A stretch of DNA of 14,018 nucleotides from Methanocorpusculum sp. (GCA_029987315.1 DALTVZ010000039.1:1-14018); one strand, 5' to 3'; counted from the stretch's first letter, positions 5,644 through 13,300 are shown. Translations and numbers: made by a program. The notes: generated by a model not told the origin, from the sequence alone.

Positions 5644-6867
5644 TCAATGGTATGAGGTGATCGCGGCGGCTTTTTTGTCGAAGGTAAAGATCTCTTTCCA
5701 CGGCAGATCGATCCATTTTCCGTTTTCAAGCCTGGTCACATCGTAGGATGGATATGCATCCCCATTTTCGTCGAAGACGATCGATCCGGTGAGTGCAATA
5801 TTTCGGATCAGATCAAGACCTTGTGTGATACCGTCCGCGGCGTATCCGTTGTTTTCTATTGCTTGGGTCACCACCATCATGGTATCATATCCGTAGATCG
5901 AGTCACGGATCATCATGGGTACTTTAAACTTCTCAACATAATTCTGCTCATATGTTGGATCGGAGATTTTTCTTGCCTGGGCAAATCCAATCATGCCGTT
6001 TGCGTATTCCCCGACCTCACGCGGGATCTGATTGGTGGTCGTCGTGTCGGTACCAAACCATGCGGGGTGAAGTCCTTGCTCTTTTGCTTTGAGCATTATC
6101 TTGACTGCTTGACTTGGGTTGACGATCAGAAGAACGGAGTCCGGAGATGTGCTCTTCATCTCATCGATGATCTCGGTACTATTTACGATATCTGAATCAG
6201 GGACCGATACGGTGGAGACGATCCGCATTGCCGGATACGAGATCTTCGCCTCTTTCATGAATGCCTTTTTGATACTGTCCCCATAACTTGAGTCGACGTT
6301 GATGATCATGACCCGGGGTGTGCTCTTTTTTACAGCGGCGATCTTGACCATTCCGGCTCCGAGGTATATGTCAGAGGAGACCGTTCTGTAGACATATTTG
6401 TTGTAATCTGAGAGGCTGGGGGAGGTGGCGGATGGAGAGATGAGAACGACCCCGTATTCTTCAGCATATGGCGCCATAGCAAGTGTGACCGTACTTGAAA
6501 CTGCGCCGATCACGACAGGGATCCCAAGATCTCTGATATCCTTGAACTGTTCCACGGCGAGGGTGCAGTTCCCTTTGTTGTCATAATATTTGGCTCGTAC
6601 GGGAACGCCACGAATGCCGCCGTTATCGTTGATATCTTCGATCGCCAGTTCGATACCGCGTTGATACTCGATACCAAATTCTGCCATCTCGCCTTCAAGT
6701 TCCAGTGAGACCCCGACCACCACCTCATCTTTTGGAAAATCTGTGAAGATGATCGTGCCGAGTGGGTGGAAGGCGATGAAGAACATTATGACCGTGAAAA
6801 CGATGATCACATAGGTGATGCATTGTGTAAGTCGTGTTTTCGGCGGTTTTTCATGATGATCAGACAT
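5644..6867 (-). CDS. Membrane-anchored LivJ-type periplasmic ligand-binding protein (Peripla_BP_6 family)
   Basis: A 407-residue type I periplasmic-binding-fold protein. An N-terminal hydrophobic helix at about residues 15-41, after a short charged cytoplasmic tail, anchors it with no lipobox; the rest should lie outside the membrane. The classic LivJ opening is seen: VVVGVSLELEGEMAEFGIEY (50-69), GIELAIEDINDNGGIRGVPV (71-90) and the Asp of YYDNKG (95-100). ISPSATSPSLSDY and YVYRTVSSD match the ligand-contact region of amino-acid binding members. The family normally delivers branched-chain amino acids, amides or urea to an ABC transporter, but no permease or ATPase gene is in the window. Its ATG follows the stop of the membrane protein directly (TAA then ATG), so the two are co-translated. 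It may be a sensor or substrate donor for that protein. The ligand is unknown. Confidence 0.85.
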   Translation of the reverse strand: MSDHHEKPPKTRLTQCITYVIIVFTVIMFFIAFHPLGTIIFTDFPKDEVVVGVSLELEGEMAEFGIEYQRGIELAIEDINDNGGIRGVPVRAKYYDNKGNCTLAVEQFKDIRDLGIPVVIGAVSSTVTLAMAPYAEEYGVVLISPSATSPSLSDYNKYVYRTVSSDIYLGAGMVKIAAVKKSTPRVMIINVDSSYGDSIKKAFMKEAKISYPAMRIVSTVSVPDSDIVNSTEIIDEMKSTSPDSVLLIVNPSQAVKIMLKAKEQGLHPAWFGTDTTTTNQIPREVGEYANGMIGFAQARKISDPTYEQNYVEKFKVPMMIRDSIYGYDTMMVVTQAIENNGYAADGITQGLDLIRNIALTGSIVFDENGDAYPSYDVTRLENGKWIDLPWKEIFTFDKKAAAITSYH

Positions 6868-8835
6868 TTATTCCTCCTCCTCCTTTTTTGGATCGTTGGG
6901 TCCGTCCTCTTTTCTTTTTCTGCTAAAAAATCTGCGCTCTCCAGCAGCAAAAACGATATGATCTTTGGCGAAATAGGCAAACAATGCGACACCGAGCGTA
7001 TTGACGATCGTTATCGGCAGGAGCGTGCTCGCAACGATCGATATGATCTCGGGAATGGTCTGCGTTCCCATAATAAGCCCGAATCCCGGAACGATGACGA
7101 GAAGGTGTATCCATTCGATGATGACTGTCAATATGACCGCTCTTAAAACCGTGATCCTTCCCTGCCAGTAGCGAACAGCAAATCCTGCGATAAGTCCGGC
7201 AGCGAGAATGGCAATCGAGCAGCCAACCGCCGTTGGCCCGCCTTGCGCAAGACGATAGATACATCCGATGAGTCCGGCAAGGCCTCCGACGATCGGGCCG
7301 CCCAGCAGTCCGGCGACGATCGGCCCTATGGCGCTGAAGTTGAAGATAAGGCCGTTGACATCGATCCCTCTAAAAACACCGTATACGGAAAGTCCGCCAA
7401 ATAACAGGGCGGCCCAGAGTTTATCGAGGAAGGTCGAGGCTCCGCTGACGAGTTTTTTGAACATATCCGTTTTTGTGAAGATGAAGAGGGCCACCACGAT
7501 CACGAGCATCCTCTCGATCAAGGGGATACCGTTTTCTAGGAATGAGGATTCTATCAGTAACGCTACATAGATCGAGATCCCGCTCCCGATAAACATGACA
7601 GTTTTCCAGAGTCTGGATCCCTTTGCATATTTTGGGAGTTTCATATCGAGATAGATGACAATGAATCCGAAGATACCAAAAAGGATGGCTGAAAATGCCG
7701 CGATCTGCCGGATGACCGTCATTGGGTTTGCGATCACCATGCCCAACAGGATCACGCCGGTGAACATGAGGAGCACGATCTGATAAAGGTTGAACTCGCT
7801 TGGGAGTTTTTTCCCTTTATCATCTCCCATGTGGTGGATGACTTTTGCTAAAGCTCGTGCCCGTGCATCCATGCCGACGACGACGGCTCCAAAAAAGATG
7901 ATCGCAACAAACGCTAGGAACATCATCGGTCCATAGGGTATCGAACCGGCAATATACAGGATCTGGGTGATGAGGATATCAAGGGTGATCTCTGCTCCGT
8001 GCGGCATGAAGGATACGGCATATCCTGCATATCCAAGGAGCATGAAACCGACCGTGATGATTGCGACAAAAACGAACCCGGTGATCACGTCAATATTCAC
8101 ACTACGGATATATTTTTTGAAAAAAGACTCGTTGTGGAGGCCGCACTCCTGTTTATCTTCGGCATGGATCTTTGTTTTCTGTGAAAGCCAGACCGAATAG
8201 AGCATGAGGTTTAGTCCTGACCCGACCACTCCGAGGATCGCGAGGATCGCCATTTCAGATCCATGCGGGATCGAGGGGGTCATTCCACTCAGGATGAGGT
8301 CAAAGGAGAATGGGAACTGAGTCAGAGAAAGAATGATTGCACCGGCAAGTATGGTGATGAGCACCGCCATGATCGGCTCGATTATCTCGTATGAACTTGT
8401 ACGAATAACGGCGAGTGCTAATATAAGCAGGAAAACAGCTACCAGATAGGCAGAATAGATCCCTGGAAGAAGATAATCCAGAAATACCGCGGAAAATATG
8501 AGCATTGCCCCGATCGCAAACATTTCCATGAGGTAGGAGCCGATGATCAGGAACGAACCCCAGTTCTTCGGCCCGGGCAGACGATTCAGTGCGTCGAAAA
8601 TTGTTTGGTTCGTCGCGAGGGTGTATCTCGCTATGCCGTTGGTGAATGCGTATTTAAAAATAAGAGTGATGATGACGACCCAAATCAAAGCCGGACCGTA
8701 GTGGGCTCCGATCTCGATCGCCTCTGTTACCCCCGCTTCACCTGCTGCGGTGATCGCCAGTAGAAGGCCGGGTCCAAAAAAAACGAAGTTGTTTTTAAAC
8801 CACTTTCTAAAGCGGGTCAATAATGTTTCACTCAT
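6868..8835 (-). CDS. Nramp-like transporter fused to a LytS-type 5TM receptor domain
   Basis: A 655-residue polytopic membrane protein with two parts. Residues about 17-455 resemble the Nramp metal-ion transporter fold: GPGLLLAITAAGEAG (21-35) aligns without gaps to the first Nramp helix, but the metal-binding DPGN becomes GEAG (32-35), and the MPH motif of helix 6 is replaced in the region around LGVVGSGLNL (201-210). A substrate other than Mn or Fe, or a receptor role, is therefore likely. Residues about 470-625 match the 5TM-5TMR_LYT domain of LytS/YhcK sensors, including IFNFSAIGPIVAGLLGGP (497-514), GLIGCIYRLAQGGPTAVGC (521-539) and AAGLIAG. The tail is charged (KKEEEE) with no kinase or cyclase output. 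A strong TATA box lies about 30 bases upstream. The stop abuts the ligand-binding protein start, so both probably function together. The fusion is sure; the function is not. Confidence 0.82.
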   Translation of the reverse strand: MSETLLTRFRKWFKNNFVFFGPGLLLAITAAGEAGVTEAIEIGAHYGPALIWVVIITLIFKYAFTNGIARYTLATNQTIFDALNRLPGPKNWGSFLIIGSYLMEMFAIGAMLIFSAVFLDYLLPGIYSAYLVAVFLLILALAVIRTSSYEIIEPIMAVLITILAGAIILSLTQFPFSFDLILSGMTPSIPHGSEMAILAILGVVGSGLNLMLYSVWLSQKTKIHAEDKQECGLHNESFFKKYIRSVNIDVITGFVFVAIITVGFMLLGYAGYAVSFMPHGAEITLDILITQILYIAGSIPYGPMMFLAFVAIIFFGAVVVGMDARARALAKVIHHMGDDKGKKLPSEFNLYQIVLLMFTGVILLGMVIANPMTVIRQIAAFSAILFGIFGFIVIYLDMKLPKYAKGSRLWKTVMFIGSGISIYVALLIESSFLENGIPLIERMLVIVVALFIFTKTDMFKKLVSGASTFLDKLWAALLFGGLSVYGVFRGIDVNGLIFNFSAIGPIVAGLLGGPIVGGLAGLIGCIYRLAQGGPTAVGCSIAILAAGLIAGFAVRYWQGRITVLRAVILTVIIEWIHLLVIVPGFGLIMGTQTIPEIISIVASTLLPITIVNTLGVALFAYFAKDHIVFAAGERRFFSRKRKEDGPNDPKKEEEE

Positions 8836-8863
8836 TAATGCTCATTAAATTGCAGGTTTGAAC

Positions 8864-8875
8864 ATATATATTATT
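8864..8875 (-). promoter_or_regulatory. TATA box for the transporter-receptor operon
   Basis: On the minus strand AATAATATATAT is centred about 33 bases before the ATG at 8835. Transcription is expected near 8843, leaving a leader of roughly eight bases, and there is no ribosome binding site. The ROK gene upstream is on the same strand, but this promoter indicates independent transcription of the pair. Confidence 0.6.
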
Positions 8876-8923
8876 GGAGATTCTACTGAGTGATTTGCCC
8901 GCCGATTTCGTGGTTTTTCCCGT

Positions 8924-9880
8924 TCAAAGGGCTTTGAATGCAGACCACGAGGCGCCAAGCAGGGGAGCTTTTCCTTCGAGATCCGAGATGCGGATATTTG
9001 GGATGGTCAGATAATGGTCCAGATGCTCTGTCATTTTTTTGGCGATCAATGCCGGATAGTTTCTGACAATGGGTCCGTCAAGCACGATCAGGTCAGGATT
9101 GTAGGCCGCAATGACCGAAGAAAGACCCCGCCCGTTTATTTTTGCGAGTTCATCGGTAAAGGAACGGCATGTCGGACTGCCCTTATCCGCGGCGTACAGG
9201 ATCTGTCCGGTGTTCATCGAAGGTTTTGGATCACAGTCGATCATCTTCTCGCCCCATGCCCGGAAGAAGTTCGGGATCCCGCTCCCGCTTGCGTATGCTT
9301 CCCAGTGTCCGATCCCTCCGCAGCCGCAAACGAGATTCCATGTTGTGTCGACAAGCATGTGGCCGACCTCTGAAGCATTGCCGTTTGAACCGCAGAGGAG
9401 CCGTCCCCCCTCCAGAACACCTGCCCCGATTCCGGTGGAAATGGTTAGATATACAAGGGTTTTTGCCTCCTTTGCCCCGCCAAAATAATATTCTCCAAGT
9501 ACGCCCGCTTTGCAGTCGGTCATCATACGTACAGGAATGCCAAACCTTTCCTTGAGCGGCCCTGAAAGAAAGATCCTGTCACATTTCATATTGGGTGAGC
9601 CGACAACCGAACCGGTTTTCATATCAACAGGCCCTGCCGTGCTGATGCCGATCGCTTTTGGAGATAGCCCGGATGTTTGGCTGAGATCCACTATCATATC
9701 AGAGATCAGGGCGAGGATCTCGGCGGCATCGGTCAGTCCTTTGACCTCGTTTTGGGCATGCGCTTTGACCGTCCCCTCTCTATCTATTATACCTGCACGA
9801 AGATGTGTGGCTCCTAGATCGATCGCTGCAACATGCGTATTATCATCCATGTTATTGGTAGATGTGCTGTTCTTGGACAT
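8924..9880 (-). CDS. ROK-family sugar kinase (glucokinase-like)
   Basis: A 318-residue ROK kinase of usual length, expected to phosphorylate glucose or an amino sugar in the cytosol with ATP. Numbering from the ATG at 9880, the phosphate-1 loop AIDLGATHLRAG is at 19-30, ISTAGPVD at 79-86, and the catalytic aspartate is Asp122 in MTDCKAG. STGIGAGVLEGGRL and NASEVGHM (with Glu171 and His174) form the sugar site. The zinc motif reads CGCGGIGH, so the usual third cysteine is histidine (His192). A TTG codon directly before the ATG is in frame, but the ATG is preferred; GGAAGGA about nine bases upstream may serve as ribosome binding site. A second ATG at 9850 would remove eleven poorly conserved residues. 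The exact sugar is not predictable. It lies upstream of the transporter-receptor pair, separated by 88 bases with a separate promoter. Confidence 0.87.
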   Translation of the reverse strand: MSKNSTSTNNMDDNTHVAAIDLGATHLRAGIIDREGTVKAHAQNEVKGLTDAAEILALISDMIVDLSQTSGLSPKAIGISTAGPVDMKTGSVVGSPNMKCDRIFLSGPLKERFGIPVRMMTDCKAGVLGEYYFGGAKEAKTLVYLTISTGIGAGVLEGGRLLCGSNGNASEVGHMLVDTTWNLVCGCGGIGHWEAYASGSGIPNFFRAWGEKMIDCDPKPSMNTGQILYAADKGSPTCRSFTDELAKINGRGLSSVIAAYNPDLIVLDGPIVRNYPALIAKKMTEHLDHYLTIPNIRISDLEGKAPLLGASWSAFKAL

Positions 9881-10092
9881 CAAGTAGTTCCTTCCCGCGA
9901 TGTTATTATTTTAGAAAAATTATTTTTGGCTACATGATACTATATCGATACTCTCCATCATATTTGTTGATGTTACGAACCTTATGAACGATATTTAGGA
10001 AAATCTCTTGCCCGGTTTTCCACTCTGGAAGCGACCTGCAGGGCGAATGGCACAATCCTTAACTATCTATAATCCGAAACTTTGTACCAATT
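9881..10092. other. Divergent intergenic region between the ROK gene and nadX
   Basis: About 210 bases without a gene. It must hold the promoters of both divergent units. On the right the nadX TATA box is clear. On the left the minus strand is AT-rich near 9905-9930 without a clean consensus. An inverted repeat GGAAAA (9998-10003) and TTTTCC (10016-10021) with a 12-base spacer lies about 45 bases before the nadX TATA box and could be an operator. TATCGATA (9943-9950) is a perfect palindrome, and CATCA (9956-9960) pairs with TGATG (9968-9972). Confidence 0.45.
10067..10073 (+). promoter_or_regulatory. TATA box for the nad operon
   Basis: CTATAAT sits inside ACTATCTATAATC and is centred about 23 bases before the nadX ATG at 10093. 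This predicts a start of transcription at or very near the ATG, that is, a leaderless message. No ribosome binding site lies before nadX, in agreement. Confidence 0.55.
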
Positions 10093-10851
10093 ATGATTAC
10101 CGTCGGGCTTTTAGGATGCGGAAATATCGGTCACGTGATCGCAAAGGGTCAGGAAAACTTCAAAATCACGGCGGTATATGATGTGGTTTATGAACGTGCA
10201 GCTGAGTTTGGCCGGGCGTTTGGCGCAGTTCCTTACTCTGATTTTTCCGCCTTCCTTACTGAGCCCACAGATATCATTGTCGAGGCTGCATCCGTTTCGG
10301 CGGCCACGTCTCACGCAAAGAGCATTCTTCTCGCAGGAAAAGATCTTGTTATCATGAGTGTGGGGGCGCTCGCGGATGTAACGTTTCGTGAAGAGCTGAT
10401 CGAGACCGCCCGTGAGATGAAGAAAAAGATCCACATCCCTTCAGGCGCCATCATGGGTCTGGACAATATCCGTATTGGTCAAATATCCGGGATCGATAAG
10501 TTCGTTCTCCGCACAACGAAAAATCCCAAATCCCTTTCTCGTGAAGCAGATGAAAGAGTCTGTCTTTTCTCGGGAAAAGCCTATGACTGTGTTCACCAAT
10601 ATCCAAAAAACACCAATGTCGCCGAGTCTCTCTCCTTAGCCTGCGGCAGAGATGTGGACGTCGAGCTTTGGATGGATCCAAATGAGGATAGAAATATGCA
10701 CGAGATCTTCTTTGAAGGTGAGTTCGGCGAGGCATATATTAGGGTCAGAAATGTTCCGTCGCCCGACAATCCGGCAACAAGTTATCTTGCGGCGCTTTCG
10801 ATCCTCACGCTCCTGAAAAACCTGGACAATCCTTTGGTGATAGGGGCATGA
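10093..10851 (+). CDS. nadX: L-aspartate dehydrogenase
   Basis: NadX oxidises L-aspartate to iminoaspartate using NAD(P)+, the first step of de novo NAD synthesis in organisms lacking the FAD-dependent, oxygen- or fumarate-linked aspartate oxidase. The 252-residue length is typical. The Rossmann loop GLLGCGNIG is at 5-13. SGAIMGLDNIR (117-127), YPKNTNVAESL (170-180) and NPATSYLAALS (226-236) are family hallmarks, and His203 in NMHEIFFEGE is the likely catalytic histidine. It is the first gene of a tight operon with nadA and nadC; its TGA overlaps the nadA ATG (ATGA). The TATA box suggests leaderless translation. Function is well supported because the next two steps of the pathway follow directly. 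Confidence 0.93.
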   Translation: MITVGLLGCGNIGHVIAKGQENFKITAVYDVVYERAAEFGRAFGAVPYSDFSAFLTEPTDIIVEAASVSAATSHAKSILLAGKDLVIMSVGALADVTFREELIETAREMKKKIHIPSGAIMGLDNIRIGQISGIDKFVLRTTKNPKSLSREADERVCLFSGKAYDCVHQYPKNTNVAESLSLACGRDVDVELWMDPNEDRNMHEIFFEGEFGEAYIRVRNVPSPDNPATSYLAALSILTLLKNLDNPLVIGA

Positions 10852-11750
10852 ACTTTGAAAAGGAGATCCGAAAACTTGCCGAAGAAAAAGGCGCTCTGAT
10901 CCTCGCTCACAATTATCAGCCGGCAGATATCCAGGATCTTGCCGATATCACCGGCGATTCTCTCGAACTCGCCCGAAAAGCAAAGGAAGCAAAGGAATCG
11001 ACGCTTGTTGTCTGCGGGGTGTATTTCATGGCCGAGACGGCAAAAATTCTCTCGCCTGATAAGACCGTTCTTATTCCGCGGCCGGATGCCGGCTGTCCGC
11101 TTGCTGATCAGCTCACCCCAAGTTCCGTTCGTGCTGCAAAAGCGGCTCACCCCGGATCCCCGTTCGTTGTGTATGTGAACTCGAGCGCTGCAACAAAAGC
11201 TGAGTGCGATATCACCTGCACCTCGGCAAATGCGGCGGAGGTCGTTCGTTCTCTACCACAAGACGTGATCTTGTTTGGTCCGGATTCGAATCTCGCCGCA
11301 TATGTGCAGAGACTTGTTCCTGAAAAAACGATCATCCCTGTTCCAAAGAACGGCGGATGTCCGACCCATCACCTGTTTACGGTCCGGGATATAGATGTTG
11401 CACGCCGCGAATATCCAAATGCCACCATCATCTGCCATCCGGAATGTACAAGTGAGGTTCAGCTCGCCTCTGATCTGATCGGCTCGACCGGATATATGAT
11501 GCGAAAATGCGGCGAGAAAAAAGAGTGGGTGATCCTGACTGATAAGGGGATCATCCATCCGCTGCAGAAAAAATATCCGGATACCATCTTCCATGGCATC
11601 GATACAGCAGTGTGTTCGAATATGAAACTTATCACCGTCGAGGATCTGTATATCACGCTTCGCGATGGTGTCGTTCCGATCCAGGTCCAGGAAAATATCG
11701 CCGTTCGTGCCCGTCTTGCTATTGAGCGGATGATCGAGGCGTCGGTATAA
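10848..11750 (+). CDS. nadA: Quinolinate synthase
   Basis: NadA condenses iminoaspartate with dihydroxyacetone phosphate to quinolinate and carries an essential oxygen-sensitive [4Fe-4S] cluster. The three conserved cluster cysteines are Cys83 (DAGCPLAD), Cys171 (NGGCPTHH) and Cys256 (DTAVCSNMK). Substrate-site residues are visible in LAHNYQPADIQDLAD (19-33, His21), GDSLELAR and ICHPEC (195-200, His197). The 300-residue length fits the compact archaeal form. It overlaps nadX by ATGA, and its TAA is followed directly by the nadC ATG, so the three products are made from one message, which suits handing over the unstable iminoaspartate. Nothing odd is seen in the motifs. Confidence 0.95.
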   Translation: MNFEKEIRKLAEEKGALILAHNYQPADIQDLADITGDSLELARKAKEAKESTLVVCGVYFMAETAKILSPDKTVLIPRPDAGCPLADQLTPSSVRAAKAAHPGSPFVVYVNSSAATKAECDITCTSANAAEVVRSLPQDVILFGPDSNLAAYVQRLVPEKTIIPVPKNGGCPTHHLFTVRDIDVARREYPNATIICHPECTSEVQLASDLIGSTGYMMRKCGEKKEWVILTDKGIIHPLQKKYPDTIFHGIDTAVCSNMKLITVEDLYITLRDGVVPIQVQENIAVRARLAIERMIEASV

Positions 11751-12593
11751 ATGATCCCGACCGATCAACTTCTCGCATTTGTTGCCGAAGATGTTTCAGC
11801 AGGAGACATCACAACACTTGCTCTTCTTGAGGACAAAGTGGTCTCGGCACGTATCGAAGCACGGGAAGAGATGGTCGTATCAGGGGTCGAAGAGTGTGCA
11901 TGGCTGTTTAAAAATGCCGGAGTCTTTGTTGAAATTTTGTCCGCAGACGGTTCTATCGCACGCTCGGGCGAAAGGATCCTCATGCTCAAGGGCTCGGTCC
12001 ATGCCATCCTTTCTCTTGAACGGACCTGTTTGAATCTTCTCGGTCGAATGAGTGGCATTGCCTCAGCTGCGGCAAAAGCCGGACGTCTGGTTTCTGTGGT
12101 AAACGATCATGTCCGGGTCTCCGGGACGAGAAAAACCGCTCCGGGCCTTCGCTATTTTGATAAAAAAGCTCTGATCGCAGGTGGAGCACTACCTCACAGA
12201 CACACTCTTTTCGATCAGTTTCTGATCAAAGATACCCACCGGGCACTTATGCCGGTCGATGAGGCTATTCGAAGATGCCGTGCATATTCGAATAAGCTGG
12301 TCGAGTGTGAGGTCGAGTCTTTGGAGGATGCTCTTCTTGCGGCAAAGACCGGGGCCGATATCATCATGTTCGACAACATGACCCCTGATCTTATCCGAGA
12401 ATCCATCTTCGCTCTTGAGGCTGCCGGTCTTCGCGAGGACGTGAAATTGGAGATATCGGGTGGAATCACTCCAGAAACCGTGGGCAGATACGCTGGTCTC
12501 GATGTCGATGTTATCAGTATGGGGGCTTTGACGCATTCGGTGAAATGCGCTGATATCAGTCTCGAGATCGAAGAGGAGGAGAAAATTCGATGA
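11751..12593 (+). CDS. nadC: Nicotinate-nucleotide pyrophosphorylase (quinolinate phosphoribosyltransferase)
   Basis: NadC converts quinolinate and PRPP to nicotinate mononucleotide, carbon dioxide and pyrophosphate. The 280-residue protein has the usual N-terminal domain with EDVSAGDIT (13-21) and SLERTCLNLLGRMSGIA (88-104), then the barrel with SGTRKTAPGLR (124-134), Lys139, HRHTL (149-153), LIKDTH (158-163), the acidic VECEVES (184-190), MFDNM (206-210) and LEISGGI (233-239). All substrate-binding Arg, Lys and His positions expected for quinolinate and PRPP are present. It starts immediately after the nadA stop and overlaps the acetyltransferase gene by ATGA, so it is the third gene of the operon. 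Confidence 0.95.
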   Translation: MIPTDQLLAFVAEDVSAGDITTLALLEDKVVSARIEAREEMVVSGVEECAWLFKNAGVFVEILSADGSIARSGERILMLKGSVHAILSLERTCLNLLGRMSGIASAAAKAGRLVSVVNDHVRVSGTRKTAPGLRYFDKKALIAGGALPHRHTLFDQFLIKDTHRALMPVDEAIRRCRAYSNKLVECEVESLEDALLAAKTGADIIMFDNMTPDLIRESIFALEAAGLREDVKLEISGGITPETVGRYAGLDVDVISMGALTHSVKCADISLEIEEEEKIR

Positions 12594-13096
12594 ATGAGGT
12601 ACGAATGGATCATACCATCAGAGAAATGGAAGAACGTGACTGGGCACGCGTTAGCCAGATCTATCAGCAGGCACTCCTTGAAGGCATCTCAACATTCGAA
12701 ACAGAATGCCCGCCATTCGAGGTCTGGGACAATGCACATCTGAAGGACTGCCGTTATGTTCTGCTCGTGGGAGATATCGTTGTTGGATGGTGTGCTGTTA
12801 GCTCCACTTCTGTCCGGGAGGCCTATAGGGGTGTCATCGAGGTCAGTATTTATTTTGATAAAGCATTTCGCGGGCAAGGCCTTGGCACCGAGCTGATGTG
12901 TCATCTTTGTCGTGCAAGTGAAGAAAAGGGCTATTGGAGTTTGTATGCAAACATTCTCTCTATCAACAAAGCAAGTATCAATCTCCATAATACATGCGGG
13001 TTTCGAGAGATCGGGTACCGCGAAAAAATTGCGAGAGACTGTTTTGGTGAATGGCAAAACACGATCGTGATGGAACGACGAAACGGTATACGGTAG
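12590..13096 (+). CDS. GNAT acetyltransferase of the phosphinothricin/methionine sulfoximine type
   Basis: A 168-residue cytosolic N-acetyltransferase. The acetyl-CoA loop RGQGLG is at 94-99. The family-specific pieces are GISTFET (32-38), VVGWCAVS (64-71), YRGVIEVSIYFDKAFRG (79-95), INKASINLHNTCGFREIG (125-142) and MERR near the end. These match the bar/pat-like group, whose natural substrates include methionine sulfoximine, methionine sulfone or other small amino acids; herbicide detoxification is incidental. The ATG at 12590 overlaps the nadC stop as ATGA; a second ATG at 12605 would give a family-typical start five residues shorter. It is the last gene of the nad operon and is followed by T-rich hairpins. 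No link between this family and NAD synthesis is known to me. Confidence 0.85.
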   Translation: MNEVRMDHTIREMEERDWARVSQIYQQALLEGISTFETECPPFEVWDNAHLKDCRYVLLVGDIVVGWCAVSSTSVREAYRGVIEVSIYFDKAFRGQGLGTELMCHLCRASEEKGYWSLYANILSINKASINLHNTCGFREIGYREKIARDCFGEWQNTIVMERRNGIR

Positions 13097-13148
13097 ACTT
13101 CTGATCTATATGTCTCCTCAACATTTGATTGGTAAACAATTATTTCCC

Positions 13149-13168
13149 CCCTCTTCTTTCAGAGAGGG
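13149..13168 (+). terminator. Hairpin and T-rich tract after the nad operon
   Basis: CCCTCT (13149-13154) pairs with AGAGGG (13163-13168) around an eight-base loop, followed by T-rich sequence including TTTT at 13174-13177 and TTTTT near 13184. It lies about 50 bases after the acetyltransferase stop and is well placed to end the nad transcript. The stem is short, so the T-tracts may do most of the work. Confidence 0.4.
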
Positions 13169-13227
13169 TCATCTTTTAGATTATTTTTGACTGTTGAATT
13201 TCTCATTTTCTGTCACAAATTTTTACG

Positions 13228-13260
13228 CTCTCACTGAGAGGGAACGACATTTTTATTTTT
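13228..13260 (+). terminator. Second hairpin followed by T-tract
   Basis: CTCTC (13228-13232) pairs with GAGAG (13236-13240) with a three-base loop, and TTTTTATTTTT follows at 13250-13260. Together with the first hairpin it may form a tandem terminator in the 236-base gap between the nad operon and the RPA gene. It might equally be a binding site, since it lies only about 35 bases before the RPA TATA box. Confidence 0.35.
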
Positions 13261-13292
13261 CTCGAGGCACTATTGCACCGCGCGGTTTGGGG

Positions 13293-13300
13293 TTTATATG
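13293..13300 (+). promoter_or_regulatory. TATA box for the RPA gene
   Basis: TTTATATG preceded by the G-rich GGTTTGGGG is centred about 37 bases before the ATG at 13333. Transcription would start near 13321, just at or before the GGAGA ribosome binding site, giving a short leader of about ten bases. Confidence 0.6.

Noticed and set aside
5644..8835. A LIV-type ABC transporter operon
   Set aside because: Only the binding protein matches; the adjacent membrane protein is Nramp/5TM-like and no ATPase with Walker motifs is present.
9881..9883. TTG as the ROK start
   Set aside because: An ATG follows directly and is a more usual start; the difference is one residue.
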